Shown here: one piece after another, positions 22,884 through 34,907 of the stretch | How the letters are laid out: the number at the start of each line of letters is the position of its first letter | Position numbering within the stretch: position 1 is the stretch's first letter | Origin: Salticus scenicus | Lineage: Eukaryota; Arthropoda; Arachnida; Araneae; Salticidae | Reading direction: 5' to 3' | Length of the DNA stretch: 64,000 bases | Assembly (NCBI GenBank): GCA_963930645.1 | Contig: OZ005656.1 | Location: forward strand, 269,060,993-269,124,992 | The notes under the pieces: model-generated | What the model was told of the DNA's origin: nothing | Database searches by the model: none | The model's input: only the letters and a program-made list of their open reading frames with translations | Position numbers and translations under genes: made by a program

Positions 22884-23690
22884 AATGTTAGCCATCCAAA
22901 ATGCAACACCAATGATATACCCTTACTTTATAGTAAGAAGAGCAATTAATTAAATTTTCAGAAAATTTGGAGTAATATATCCTGAGAAAACAGTGCATGA
23001 AACCGCGACCTCTGGAAGCAAAAACAGCCTTTATCGGCCAATGCATTGAATCAAACAGCGATTAGATAACATGTACCGGTACAGTACTCCACGAAGCTTC
23101 AACACAATGCCACAGTTCATCGATCTCAGTCATTGGTGAGTGGGGCGTGCCAGTCGCTTTTCAACAATTAAATAGTCATTTTCATTCGTGCAAGACAGGA
23201 GAATGCGCTGACCGGAGCAACAGTCAAACACATTCTGTATCAAGGAAGGTCCGGACAATACGAACATCTTGCGGTCGTGCATTGTGCTGCTTAAATGCTG
23301 TGCTAGAATATAGGGCAGAGCAACGGATCTTAACATGTCAGAAATATAATAGCCGGTATTCAAAGTGCCAAGAATGAAAACAAGATATGATCGAGACGTG
23401 TATCGATTGGAAACATACCATCACTCCAGGTGGTGACCCAAATATGCGGCTACCAAAACTTCGGTTACCTTAAAAACTACATCACTGACAAGAGCGCCTT
23501 TAATGTGGGATCAAGGACGAACTGGATGTAGGAATAGCGTAACGTCGCCTTTTCAGGCAAATCACAATCCTGTTTACAGCATCAACAATGCCACATACGT
23601 ATTTGGCGGCATTGCATTTTGAATAATACACATTGCCAGCTGGCATTCGACCTCGTCATACTGACCCATCACCTGGAGTGATGGTATGGG
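22884..23690 (-). pseudogene. Tc1-like transposase remnant (left copy)
   Basis: Read on the minus strand, the fragments follow the order of a Tc1/mariner DD34E transposase. They include a YYISDMLRSVALPYI-type segment within 23,130-23,363, a 'TEIDELWHCVEASWSTVP' segment near 23,055-23,130 and a 'KAVFASRG' segment near 23,010. The last two are typical of the C-terminus. The frame is broken many times and the catalytic Asp region (QQDNARP in the family) is destroyed. The outer end carries the element terminus (reverse complement of GGCCATTAAAATTGCAACACC-like sequence at 22,886-22,908). No activity is expected. Confidence 0.75.
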
Positions 23691-24232
23691 ATCTCATTAG
23701 ATACACGTCTCGATTATCTCGTGGCCATTATATTTCTGACGAGTTAAGGCCCGTCGCTCTGCCTCCGTTCCGTAGCGCAACATTTAAACAGGGCAATAAT
23801 GCACAACTGTAAATTTTCTGTGCTGTACGGATCTTTCTTGATACAGAGTGTGTTCGAATGTTGCTCTGGTCAGCGCAATCTCCAGATCTCGCACTAATGA
23901 AAATGACTGTTTAATCGTTTAAACACAACTGGCATATCACCACTCACCAATAATTACGTTCGATGAACTGTGGCATCATGTTGAAGCTTCATGAAGTGCT
24001 GTACCTGTACACGTCAACTAATCGCTGTTCGATTCAATACCTAGGCAGATAAGTGCTGTATTTGCTTCCAGAGGTCGCCGATTTATGTACTGTTTCCTCA
24101 AGATATATTGCTCCAAATTTCTTGAACATTCAATCAATTGTTCTTCCTACTATGACATATGTGTCCAATAAATATCATTCTAATATTTGCATTCCTTCTT
24201 GGTGTTGCAATTTTAATGGCCAGCAGTGTGAA
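23660..24232 (+). pseudogene. Tc1-like transposase remnant (right copy)
   Basis: Plus-strand counterpart of the left copy. A 'SPGVMVWDLIRYTSRLSRG' segment is encoded from about 23,675, followed by YISDELRPVALPPFRS, a degraded catalytic block (FKQGNNAQL where the family has QQDNARPH, so the Asp is lost), then 'SAQSPDLA' and, after frame breaks, a DELWH-type C-terminus. It ends at 24,232 with 'GGTGTTGCAATTTTAATGGC', the Tc1-type terminus matching the far left end. Both copies keep only their 3' parts, joined head to head. Confidence 0.75.
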
Positions 24233-24479
24233 TCATTTTATAAAAATGCTTTTGTTGAAAAGGGAAAACATTGACTAATCTCCGGATAATAAATTGATGA
24301 ATTTGCAAAATTTACGAATTATCCCTTAAAGAAACGACAATATTTTTATGAATATATATAGTTTTTAATTAGGAAAAAATCGCGTTGATTTGAAGAACCA
24401 CTTCATGGGTTTTGAATTTATGGTTGAGGTGTTTGGGATTTACGTCGCTCTTGTTCTGCACTATTAGTAACTGGCGATG

Positions 24480-24750
24480 GTCTGGAACTCACCTCTAAGA
24501 GAGGGGGGGGGGGGTCTGAAGACATCTCATCATAATTTTATCCTCCAGGAAGGGGATAGCTTTCCCGCTTCTGAGACACCCAGAGGTATAATTTGGGATG
24601 GAAACATGGAGGACATTGTAGCCACGACAGATTTTGTGTGCATTTGCCACCATTAATGTATACGACGGTCTTCGGCCAGCTCGAGTATCGAACCTTCCGA
24701 ATGTAATCTTCAGACATAATCTTCACGAACTCTGTTCTCTACCGACCAGG
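24480..24750 (-). mobile_element. tRNA-derived SINE-like sequence
   Basis: On the minus strand an A-box-like TGGTCGGTAGAG (near 24,737-24,748) precedes a B-box-like GGTTCGATACTCGA (24,681-24,694). The body continues for about 200 bp to a C12-type tract (G-tract near 24,503-24,514 on the plus strand). The 62-codon open frame inside is probably fortuitous. Only one copy is seen in the window, so the SINE call rests on the promoter-like boxes. Confidence 0.4.
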
Positions 24751-24789
24751 TTACCGTGACACCTTTGAACTTATGACAAATATCATCTA

Positions 24790-25894
24790 TTCTTTCATTA
24801 TTTATAGTGATCAACAATATTATTGATTTCATTTCTAATTTTGACGTTGATATTTTTGAATACTTTAAAAGGAAAATGGATATAAGTCCTCAAATACAAA
24901 AAATAATTTGAAATACAGGTCGACATTTTTATCAGTTTAAAGATTAAAAAAACAGAAATTCTTAAAAAATTATAAGTAATTACATTTATTGCATTTAAAA
25001 TTTTAAAATTAAATAGGATTCCACATGAATCATATGATAACCTTTTTGTTCACGAAATATTAATTGTAACTATTCTGGTGGTAATTCCTGAATGATTTTA
25101 CCTACCTTAACATCCAATTAAATAAATCTGCTCCTCCTCTCGACAACACAATTTCTTAAATTAGTCTAGACGCCATTTAATTTCTCTTAATTTAATTCAT
25201 GGGAGACGTCCAAGTATCGAGCGCCCAATAAAGATTCTTTATGGCGCATTCTAAAGTCACAGAAGCGGAAAAGTTTTGAACTGTGATAGATGTGCGTTCC
25301 CGCCTATACCTCCACTAATTCTATTTCTAAATCTTTCATTAGCGCAAGGGAGCATCAGAACTTGGCATGGGTCTTCAGTGTAGGGTTCTCTCATCCACAC
25401 GTTCACTGTTCCGACACCAAAAAACGTGAAATCTTTTTTAACAGACGGCGCTCTTCAACGCTCACTTTTTTACTTGCAAGGAGTCAAGGCCAGTGAGAGT
25501 TAGCGCTCGTCAAATGTAACAGAGATCTTGACATATGCTCCGGCTAATTACATCGTGTGAAGTCAGCTGCAGAAGGAACAAATTATTCGTTTTCCTGGGG
25601 TAAATTCTTTTCAGGCTTATATTGGCATTCATCGGAGGTGCATTATTCACAAGGCTCATAATCACAGAGTCTGTACTCTGCCAAAATGTTGCCCTGAAAT
25701 GTCGCCGGCGTTGATACAAAAACGATGGATTGTCTTTTGATTTTTCTTAAAACTAGTAAAAACAAAAATGAAGGAGCTCATTAAGATTGTTTGGAAATAC
25801 TTGCACATCAAACGAATGAAGTCTGGAAGCTTTTTGCCAAGTAAATTTGAATAAACTGGAATTTTTTTTTCCTGTTTCTATTTTAATTTGATCG
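24790..25894. other. Low-copy stretch without a recognised gene
   Basis: 25,200-25,720 is noticeably more GC-balanced than its surroundings and contains two 68-69-codon open frames (25,290-25,496 plus; 25,510-25,719 minus). Neither shows a domain I recognise, and they do not form a consistent spliced model. Confidence 0.4.
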
Positions 25895-26024
25895 TCACCC
25901 ATACGGCGTGGTGGTTAGTGTCCCTGACAGCCGCACGGTAGGGCCCAGGTTCAAATACCAGACAAAGCATAAATGTGTTTTCCCTGCTACAAGTAGCGAT
26001 GACCGTCCAATGGGTGCTCCTACA
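25895..26024 (+). mobile_element. tRNA-derived SINE, interrupted by a MITE
   Basis: An A-box-like GTGGTGGTTAGTGTCCC (25,909-25,925) and a B-box-like GGTTCAAATACC (25,948-25,959) lie about 30 bp apart, as in a tRNA-derived SINE head. The sequence runs to 'CCAATGGGTGCTCC', where the TA-flanked MITE begins. GC-richer sequence resumes after the MITE ('CAGTTCGGGAACCCCCACC', 26,617-26,640) and may be the rest of the same SINE. It is not the same family as the 18.7 and 27.3 kb copies. Confidence 0.55.
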
Positions 26025-26026
26025 TA

Positions 26027-26606
26027 CACCCCGCGACAAAAAGATAGGTACAAAGGGTTTTTTCTTTGATTTTTCATAAAATAGCATTATCTAAATTGTG
26101 CTTATCATTTATTATTATCATAAAATAACACTATTTCTGGGCTCATTTTTGTTTTAAGACTCATTTAGAAAGGTTTTAAGACTTAAAATTTTTCTAATTT
26201 AAGACTACACTCCGCGACAAAAAGATAGGAACAAAGGGTTTTTTTTTTTTATTTTTTTTTATTTATCATAAAATAACATTATCTAAATTGTGCTGATCAT
26301 TTATTATCATAACAAAATATTATCATATTGAAAACATATTAAATACTTGAATCATATTCAAAATAATCATAATCAAAAGTTTAAAAAAAAAAACCCTTTG
26401 TTCCTATCTTTTTGTCGCGGTGTGTAATCTTAAACTAGAAAAAAGTTTAGTCTTAAATTTTTTCTAAATTAGTCTTAAAACAAAAATTAGTCCGGGAATA
26501 GGGTTATTTTATGATAATAATAAATGATAAGCATAATCTAGATAATGTTATTTTATGAAAAATCAAAGAAAAAAACCCTTTGTACCTATCTTTTTGTCGC
26601 GGGGTG
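26027..26606. mobile_element. Palindromic TA MITE (outer element)
   Basis: Flanked by TA at 26,025-26,026 and 26,607-26,608. The left arm (26,027-26,205) starts CACCCCGCGACAAAAAGATA and is mirrored by the right arm (26,427-26,606), which ends TATCTTTTTGTCGCGGGGTG. The arms are 179 and 180 bp, so without its insert the element is almost entirely palindromic, about 361 bp. TA duplication and a terminal CAC are typical of Tc1/mariner-type MITEs. A relative is inserted at its centre. Confidence 0.85.
26208..26424. mobile_element. Nested TA MITE (inner element)
   Basis: A 217-bp element flanked by TA (26,206-26,207 and 26,425-26,426). Termini are CACTCCGCGACAAAAAGATA and its complement. It belongs to the same family as the outer MITE: both share 'CATAAAATAACATTATCTAA' type sequence inside the left arm. 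It lies at the midpoint of the outer palindrome. Confidence 0.85.
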
Positions 26607-26659
26607 TAAATGGTCATCAGTTCGGGAACCCCCACCCCGGTCAATGCACGCTTGCAAAC

Positions 26660-27187
26660 ACTATTAGAAATACATATATATGCTTTTTATGTAAATTGTA
26701 TATGGTTTCTATTAAACATTTGTTTATGTAGAAAAAAACAGAATCAATAAATTTTAAGTAGTAACATCTTACTCTTAATTTTATCCGGCAAAATTTTGAA
26801 AACTTCATCTTCAAAGTGTTTAGATAAGGTTTACTTTTATTAGAAAGAAATAATTTTTCGAAGATGAGACTCTACAAAATTGGTTTCAAGAACCCTAAAA
26901 ATTTTAATCTGTGTTTATGATTTTTATTGAAACAGTTAAAATTGTTTTTAAAATGCACAAAAAGATAATGTCTGAAAGCAAATTTTCCAGAAGCTGAGAT
27001 ATGACGAGTCGATTTCTATTTACTATCTAAATCTGAATATTGCACATATACGTCAGACTGCGAAATAGAATCAAAAATGGTATAAAAGAACACAGAGAGA
27101 TAAATGACAGAAGAAAAGTTGGATTGTTATCCTACTTATCTTTAACCATTATATTTGATCATTTCAAATTGTGTTTTAAGTGTTGTT
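26660..27187. other. AT-rich stretch, nothing recognised
   Basis: No gene or repeat supported. Confidence 0.5.
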
Positions 27188-27412
27188 GGCTTAAGGCCGA
27201 TTAACTACACTAGGTTCCTAGACCTATAGGTGGAATGCCCTCCATGGGGAGGGAGGGGGCTCCTTTAAAAGATCCTAGCCGTATTTACGCGAGTTCCGGG
27301 AAAAACCTGGGAAAACTCCGAATGGTTAGGTCGATGAGCGCGACCTGAGATCGAACCAGGTACTTTCCATCCATCAGCTTTGATTGCAAAACCGTTGAGT
27401 CAGGACTATTTA
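27188..27412 (-). mobile_element. tRNA-derived SINE
   Basis: On the minus strand an A-box-like 'TGACTCAACGGTTTTGC' (near 27,390-27,405) is followed by the B-box GGTTCGATCTC (27,347-27,357). The body 'ATTCGGAGTTTTCCCAGG' and end 'ACCTAGTGTAGTTAATCGGC' match the plus-strand copy at 18,650-18,850. This copy is closer to tRNA in the B-box and so may be the better preserved one. Confidence 0.7.
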
Positions 27413-27419
27413 AAGAAAA

Positions 27420-28166
27420 ACTTTCTGTTATGGATAATATAAGCTTGAGGTAGAGATTAAAAAAAAATCTTTAGAAGGAATTACTAAAATCCTTTCCATA
27501 AAATATGAACGATTTTCTTTTCTGCAGAATGACCAATTATTCAAATTCATTGTCAAATAACTGGCGAAAGCTTTTAAGAACATGGGATCCTTCATGATAC
27601 AATCTGCGCACTTTTTCAATTACACGTGACTGATCTCGATTTTAAAATGTGTAGAGATTTGAAATTTTAATAATCTATTTAAAAGAAACTTTAAAAAACC
27701 CAAATTCTTAATGTATCGTATCACATAAATCTTTTCGAAGTTAAAATAAAATTTAATTTGAAAAAAAAAAAAAAAACTTTTTTGTTTATTAACCAAAAAA
27801 ATTGAGGAAATTTGAAATGCAAGTTGGTCTTGTGAGGTACAGGTTGTATATTATATTTTTGTGTTCGTGAGAGAAAATTTTTAAAAAATTGAAAACTGCA
27901 ATTTTTAATCCCATTTCAAAAACATGTGGCTTAATGTGAAGCAGGTTTTTTTTTCTCCTAACGGTTTCTATACAATCTTCTGCTGCTGCCACCTAAAATT
28001 CATACTTTAGTTAATTTTAAAAAATCTAATTGTCCGATCGATAAGCTGTTTAATACGTCGGATTCAGAAAATTTTTCCCTTTCATTTGGTACCGTAACGA
28101 TACGACTGATATTTCTAATTTATTTTCTAATTTTTCTAATTTATTTTCCTCATTTTAAATAAATGG

Positions 28167-28200
<34 letters not shown>

Positions 28201-28984
28201 GTCAAAAAAAAAAAAATGGCAACAATTAAATTATGTTGAGATTCACAAACATACCGTAGTGAATGACAGTAAGTACATAAGAAATTTGGGGAAAATGCCT
28301 TTGAAAAGATACAAACTGAACACATAGTGTTAAAATAATAATAATAAATAATAATGATAATTTTTATGAAAAGTTTTAAAATCTTTTCCGATAATCAGTT
28401 TTTAAGTGTCTATTTTCGAGTTAAATATATTGAAGAATATTTATATTACTACATGGTCTTGATATAGTATTATGTGATTTTTAACACCAGATACATCTGC
28501 ACTGATTTAGACTTTAAAAAATTATAAGGAGTGTTAAATGATCTTAATATAGTAATACCGTATGTGGTTTTTTAACATCACAACCATCAATCAGAATTTT
28601 TAACTACCAGTAATAATTAATAGCCCACATTCATCGTATTCTCAAACTCTATTAATAAAAAGCAGAAACTGCAGAATAAAACCGAAGAACACCGGGAGCA
28701 AACGGAATATTTGTGAAGTTGAAATGATGCTAAATCAATGTCTTGCGGGAATCAAGACTTCTCGGAATCAGCCTCGTCTACTTTCAAATTCTGGATACTT
28801 AAAGAAAATCTTAAGTTGAATAAAATAATATTTTTTATCGAAATGCCTCATCATAATTCATAATCTTTAACGCCTGAATATACAGGGTATTCACAATTAA
28901 ACTTCCGCTAGAAACTGTATCACTGAACTAAAACGAGCAAGAGACTTGTTATTAAATTTGATTATGGATGATTCATGAAATTCA
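27420..28984. other. AT-rich stretch without a recognised gene
   Basis: Includes an (ATT)n microsatellite at 28,170-28,200 and several A/T tracts. No supported gene. Confidence 0.5.
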
Positions 28985-29470
28985 GAGCGTGGACAGGCAG
29001 ACAGGTAGAGCGATCAAAGGCATAAATACATTTTTAACTATGTTAGAAAGTGCTAAAAACGCATAACTGAAAATGCACTTCGAGAAATTTCCACTTATAT
29101 CCCATAATGAATCTGAAATATTTTTGTGTGGCACTAATGCTGATTGCTGTATAGAAAATGCTTTTGTGCATCTGATAATAATTATCAACTTTCCTGCAGT
29201 GATATTAAAATACACTTTAAAGAAATACCTCTCATAAGTTGTAATGTATTGAAATTATTTCGCGAGTGTCTGCACGCAAATCACTTGTGTTATTTATACC
29301 CTTTTTAATAAGGAATGTGTCATAAGGAACCTGAATAATAGATATCATTTTTAAATCATTCTAAAAATATATCTGGAACTTAAAGCATGAATAGGCGGAT
29401 GGTCAGGCCGCGGAACCGAAGTCGTATAAATAATTTTCGGCTTTGTTGGAGAGTGTTAGAAAGTTGCTTT
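28985..29470 (-). repeat. Family C repeat copy
   Basis: Reverse copy with 'GACAGGCAGACAGGTAGAGC', 'TATGTTAGAAAGTGCTAAAA', 'CATAATGAATCTGAAT', 'CGCGAGTGTCTGCACGCAAA' and a second head near 29,385-29,455 ('GCATGAATAGGCGGATGG', 'CTTTGTTGGAGAGTGTTAG'). Confidence 0.6.
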
Positions 29471-29642
29471 AAATTAGTGATTTAAGAAAGTGTAGCTCCT
29501 ATCTTCGAATGGAAATGATTGCTAACGTTCTTAAAAACTTATTCAAGCTCACTTCAATAAACGATATCCAAAAATGTAGTTAAGAAAAAAAAGTATATGA
29601 AAATGACGCTATGTTTGAAATAATTATACATGAAGGAAGACG

Positions 29643-30262
29643 AAAAATGGAAACAAACGACACTGCACTACAAGAAAAAAAATATAAAAAAAATCGACTC
29701 TTGATACTATTTTTGCTGACTTATGTACAATGACCTCTGAGTCCGAATAGGACAACCATTTTGACCAGTCGCCCACCGTTTTCTCGGGACAACACCCCCT
29801 CTTCAAATTTTTATCACTGTTCGGTCATTTTATGGCCATGAATTTGATTTGGAGAATGAAAAAGAATTAATTCAAACACTTAAAAACAATAATACATAAT
29901 GTTTAATACATAACATTAATAATAGATTAAAAAAATATAAGAAATGTAACACACAATTTCAGTGGAAAATCCCCCCCCTCCTAAATTTTCCCCTTGCCGC
30001 AAATGTTCATGTTTTAGAATTTTTCAACTCTGTAGCCCCTCAGAAGATGTTTAACAGTTAAGATAATCTTCCACCCCCCCTCCCCACCCCTAAAATCAAA
30101 TTTATAGCCATAAAATGACCGAAAAGTGATAAAAATAGGGTGGTCATCCCTAAAACACGGTGGGTAATAGGGCAAAATGGATGTCCTATTCGGATTCAGG
30201 AGGTCATTTTACATAAGAAATTGCCAAAATGGTGCTGGGGCAATTTTTATGCCTAGCAGTGT
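29643..30262. mobile_element. Foldback element, family E
   Basis: About 200 bp at 29,643-29,862 is the imperfect reverse complement of 30,083-30,262. The left arm has 'CTGAGTCCGAATAGGACA' and 'GTTCGGTCATTTTATGGCCA'. The right arm has 'TAGCCATAAAATGACCG' and 'TCCTATTCGGATTCAGGAGG'. The outer ends read CACTGC and GCAGTG. A third, single-arm copy lies at 43,193-43,390. C-rich tracts lie between the arms. No transposase is encoded. Confidence 0.65.
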
Positions 30263-30439
30263 TATTAATTAAAAACGAAAACTTAATTCAAATCTATGGA
30301 GTAATATTTGTTATCACCTCACCCCCTTATTTCAAATTTTCCTCAAAATTTACTTTATTCATCCATTTTCCAGTAAATTTGAAAAAGTGCTTATGAATTT
30401 CGTTTTTCTGTTTTCTCTGTCCATACTGTAGTGTAAGTA

Positions 30440-30760
30440 AATGCTGTTAAAATGCCTTGAAACTGATAAATATTATTCAGATGTCTTATAACCTGTTTCC
30501 TGTTAAAAATGGTACAGCATTGATTTGGGTACAAAGGACTCGCAAAAGAATTTGCATACATTGAATGAAGCTACGAGAAGTATTTCTCAGTACATATTTT
30601 AATACTTTTACCCTCCGCAAAATAGAGAAAAATATGTTATTAAGATATACAAAAGCATATTTGGCATAGAATACGATATGATTCGTGTTAATGATTAGTT
30701 TCCAAGGTCGCACAAAATTATTCACTTACATTATGGGATGTAAATAGAAATTGATGGAAG
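30440..30760 (+). repeat. Family C repeat copy
   Basis: Plus-oriented body: 'AAACTGATAAATATTATTCA', 'TTTCCTGTTAAAAATGG', 'GATTTGGGTACAAAGGACTC', 'ATTTTAATACTTTTACCCTC' and 'GTTAATGATTAGTTTCCAAG'. The GACA head is missing. Confidence 0.5.
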
Positions 30761-30769
30761 TTTTTCTTT

Positions 30770-31620
30770 TCCTAATTGGGTTAAAGTAATTGGAGGGAAC
30801 TATTTTTACGCTTTCTTTTTAAGAGTAAGATCATAAAGATAGTTTTTGTGCAGTTTCTTTCTCCATACTAAAATACAAAATATATCGCGTGGAGTTGTGA
30901 CGAAGATAAAGTACATTGAAGGTTAAAAAATAAATGTTAATGTTAAGTCCAATTTTAAGTACAGTATTTTAATTAATGTAAGCGAATCACATGATACCAC
31001 ATGATTTTTCTTTCTTGTGAATGTGTGCGTGTGTTCTCCCAGCTAAAAAGTATCTACAAAACAATCACAAGATTAAAAAAAAAAAAAAGTCCTGTTTTTC
31101 TAAAAATTCTGTAGTTTTTTTTTTTTTAAACAAAAAATTTAAAAGCTATTCGACTTAAAATTAATTTGCAGATTTTTTGCAGAGATTCAGAACATCTTTA
31201 AACTTTGCCAACAATATTCAATATTTTTATGGATTTAAAATAAATAAACCTGTAATATCTTCAATTTAATCTGCAAGGTAAATTCCATGGCTTTAGTTAA
31301 ACTAATCACACACAAAAATAAGGTTTAATTATTATTATTTTTATTAATACTCATAATTTTTTAACGATCATTATTGTCGTATTTAATCACAAAATGTATT
31401 GTGATATCATGTCACATCACGTATGTAAAACTGTGAGAAATAATTCTGCATGGAAATAACGGTAGAAAAAAGTTTTAAATCTTATCCCTGTGTGATACTA
31501 TGTTTTTTCCATGGTATTATTACCTTACATTTGTCTAAAGACTACAAATATTGCAGAGAATGCTCGCGTTGATTTATTACAGCAGAAATGATGGTAACGG
31601 TAGCTGATCTATGTAGCTTG
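30770..31620. other. AT-rich stretch, nothing recognised
   Basis: Poly-A and poly-T tracts near 31,074 and 31,116. No gene supported. Confidence 0.5.
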
Positions 31621-32032
31621 CAGTGTTGCCAGATGATCGACAGTCAATTTCCCCAAACAGGCTTTCAAATTTCCCCAAATTGGGAGTTTTTCTAAAAAAA
31701 TCCCCAACTGAATTTTTACCAGAAAAGTAAATTTTTTACAAAAAAATAAATAAATAAACAAATATTTAACAGATTTAAGCCCAGATTTTCCCCCAAATGA
31801 CACTCATTTTTGAAAAAAATCCCTGTACATAAAAATAACTTTTATATACACACTAATTATCAGAAAATTTTAAATCTGTGTAATGTACTTCAGTGATGAG
31901 ATGTACGCAAGATGTACTTTCATCTTCAGGATATCCTGGGGAGAAGAAGTACCTTTAAAACCCCCTACATGCTAAAGAAAGCTGTTAAAAGCTCCTACGC
32001 GTAAGGACAAATCCCTACAATTGGCAATGCTG
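31621..32032. mobile_element. Possible hAT-like element
   Basis: Starts CAGTGTTGCCAGAT and ends TTGGCAATGCTG, which resemble the termini of the clear hAT MITE at 63,611-63,780. The inside repeats 'TTCCCCAAA' / 'ATTTCCCCAAATTGGG'. The flanking octamers (GTAGCTTG and TAAACTTA) do not match, so the ends or the call may be wrong. Confidence 0.35.
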
Positions 32033-32039
32033 TAAACTT

Positions 32040-32849
32040 AACAAGTAGACTAAAATATGTTTAAAAAAAAAAGAAAAAGTTGAAAAATTCCTCAGATTTC
32101 TCCCCCAAAAATTTCAAAACTCCCCTCGAAATTCCCCATAAACATTTTCCCCAAAAAATTCACATATTGAAAATTCGTATTTTGCAGCTTCAAAATAAAA
32201 TATACAAAATTTAAAAAATATATTTTTTTTTTTAAAGAAAAAGGTCCGTCCATTTAACAGCTGGGAATTTTCGGAATGTGAAACAGAATTTAAAAAGATG
32301 TATTAGTTAGTAAGTTATTTGTAAAGAAAAATTTCCCATAGAATAACATTAGCTTCGGCTTCCGGCGGCGGTGAGCGAAGAGGGCCCTTAACGAAAAATT
32401 ATCTCTTAAAAACATTGTTTAAAAACAACTAGTCAAGTAAAGTAAAGTTAGAACCTTATCTTGAGGAAATTACTCTACAACCGCAAGTATTAGTAACAAC
32501 AAAGAGTAAGGCGAACCACAAAAGGAAATAAGTAACTCTGAATATTACATCCATGCTAAATACAGTTTTTATTGCTGGTGACACCCTATCACCAGATAAG
32601 TTACTACGGGTGTGAGTGAACACTTGAAGGAAATGAGACAATTTTTGTGCGATTACTAAGCTAGAACCACTTATTTCGTCACACCAAGATAATGCATATT
32701 TGGAGGAAATATCATAAAAATAATACTTTCGTGATGATAAAAAGAAAAGAAAATGGAACAAATTTTTCTTTAGATATTGCTTAAGTCAGAAACGTTGATA
32801 TTTAGGTGTGCCCACCTCAGCTATTTTTAAGAGAGTATTCTTTCTTCTT

Positions 32850-32880
<31 letters not shown>

Positions 32881-34220
32881 GTACGGAGAACTATTAGTCT
32901 CAATCTATGGATAAAACGTTGTCGCCAGTTTTACGATTTACATTTATCGAAATCGAAAATTTATCGAAATATAATTGAAAAATTTGAAAGCGGTGTTATA
33001 ATTAAAAAAAAAAAAAAAAAAAAAAAAGAATAGTCCTCTGTACTAAACTAAATCCTGCTTTTGCCAGAATTTCCACAAAATCACTTTTTTTTTTTGAAAG
33101 AAAAGAAAAGAAAATTAATAATAATCAGTATCGAAATGGACAGTATCGAAAAAGTTGAAGAAGCCCTTTTCTAGACAAAAATACATAATTTAATTTTTAA
33201 TTCTTGTCAAAAAAGTTTACTTTTTTTTTTTTTTTTTTTTTTTTAAATGAAAAAAAATTCACGCGTAAATATTAAAATTGATATAAAACTTTGTGAAAAA
33301 TTAAACTTGCAGGGTAAAATTGACGTCATTATAGCTCTGAAGTTTTTATTATTATTATTATTATTCTTTAAATTTTAAGAGAATCCATCAAGTATTTCTT
33401 TATCTGTACGGCAAAATGTCGACATTTTAAAAAATGCCTTCACTTATGTCATGTCCATGGCTGTATAATGCTCTACACATTTTATTTAAGACCCATTTAA
33501 AACTGAAAAGAAAAAGGCTTTTTCCGTTTGGCAACACAAAACATTTACCTTGACTTATGTTAAACAAAGGAGTAATTTCCCATTGTTATAATAATATCCT
33601 CACTCTAGTAATTTTAATGCAGCATTGCAGCATCTGCAAAACTCCTTAATAGGAGAATGTCACTAATATTATTATTGAGCGATTAATAAAAATAATTACA
33701 AAACCACGCCCTATATTTTTTAAGCTGCGAAGATCCTATACATTTCGTTGAAATATAAAACGAATTACAATCCAAATCGCTCTAAGCTTTGATAAATACT
33801 TTACAGTTTGTTAATTGCTTAAAGTCGCCTTGACCTCCCAGATATTAATGTTGTTCTTAATAACAACGAACAGGTTGTTATCTATAAAAAATATACCTAT
33901 TCATTTCACCACTTAGTATTTGAAACATGCGGATAAGATAATTTTAATTTTGTATTAAGATTTAGTTACAAATTAGGCATAAAAAATACGTCTTGTTCTT
34001 TCAAATTGCCTTTACTTATTTAGAATTTGCAATAAGCAAAGAAAAGCCACGTATAAAAGTCAAAATTAGTATTTGAATGATTTGTTAAAATTGTATAAGT
34101 AAACATTCTTTTAAAAAATATTTCAGAAAATATACTTGTGGCGGCGTTTTAACCCTTTAACATTCAATTGTTTCACACTGAAAATAAACATTTAACATTT
34201 TTTATGCAACCATTTTTCAT
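32040..34220. other. AT-rich stretch without a recognised gene
   Basis: A short inverted repeat, AGTACGGAGAACTATT (32,880-32,895) and AATAGTCCTCTGTACT (33,029-33,044), encloses about 130 bp bordered by long T and A tracts. It may be a small unclassified element. A family F-like fragment (GACGTCATTATAGCTC) lies near 33,323. No coding sequence is supported. Confidence 0.45.
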
Positions 34221-34229
34221 TTATTTTAA

Positions 34230-34652
34230 CCCGATCAGGTTATCGCTTTTTTTGGCACCTTGTTAGTTTATTATGGGTCGCTGAAGACTCGATCGATGTT
34301 AAAACACATTATTTTTAATGAAAAAAATCTGAAAAAAAATCTTGAATACTTCTACTTTAAAAGTAAACAATTAATATTGCATAAAAAAAAAAAAAGTTAA
34401 ACAAATATTTTATTTTTCATCGGAAATACAGCTATTTCCATAAAATGCAGGAATTTGCTAAAAAAATCATAACTTTTGAACAAATTGAGATATTTGAAAA
34501 ATTCAAATTGCATAATAAAAATTCATAATGGTATTTTCACGGGAAAAGTCATGGACACGATGGATAGGTATTTCTTATATATGTGAATTCTGAGAGATGA
34601 AACAAAAGAAAATTGGCTCCGGTCTCCAATGACCCACGATAACCTGATCGGG
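34230..34652. mobile_element. piggyBac-type MITE
   Basis: TTAA (34,226-34,229) is followed by CCCGATCAGGTTATCG, and the exact reverse complement CGATAACCTGATCGGG is followed by TTAA (34,653-34,656). The perfect 16-bp inverted ends begin with CCC and the TTAA duplication is exact, which fits the piggyBac superfamily. Internal 423 bp are non-coding. Confidence 0.85.
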
Positions 34653-34659
34653 TTAATCG

Positions 34660-34869
34660 ATTTTTAAACTGTTGTTCCTTTTTGTTAGGTAGGTAGCAGC
34701 TCTTCTCTGAAATTTAACAAATGGTTTTTCAGAAAAAGCCATATGCAGAATTCCTCTTACATTTCTTCGTAGATATTAGGGCATCTCGCTGCTTTGAGGA
34801 GGCACTCGTGCCTAGTTATTTCATTTGATGAAGGTACGTGCTTTATTTGGCCCTGAGACAATCACTGTG

Positions 34870-34907
<38 letters not shown>

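Noticed and set aside
25895..26024. A genuine tRNA gene
   Set aside because: Has A- and B-box-like motifs, but no complete cloverleaf or acceptor stem, and the sequence runs on like a SINE.
27188..27412. tRNA gene on the minus strand
   Set aside because: The same sequence plus a non-tRNA body recurs at 18,650-18,850, so it is a SINE.
31621..32032. Firm hAT element with 8-bp duplication
   Set aside because: Termini look right, but the flanking octamers do not match. Kept only as a low-confidence feature.
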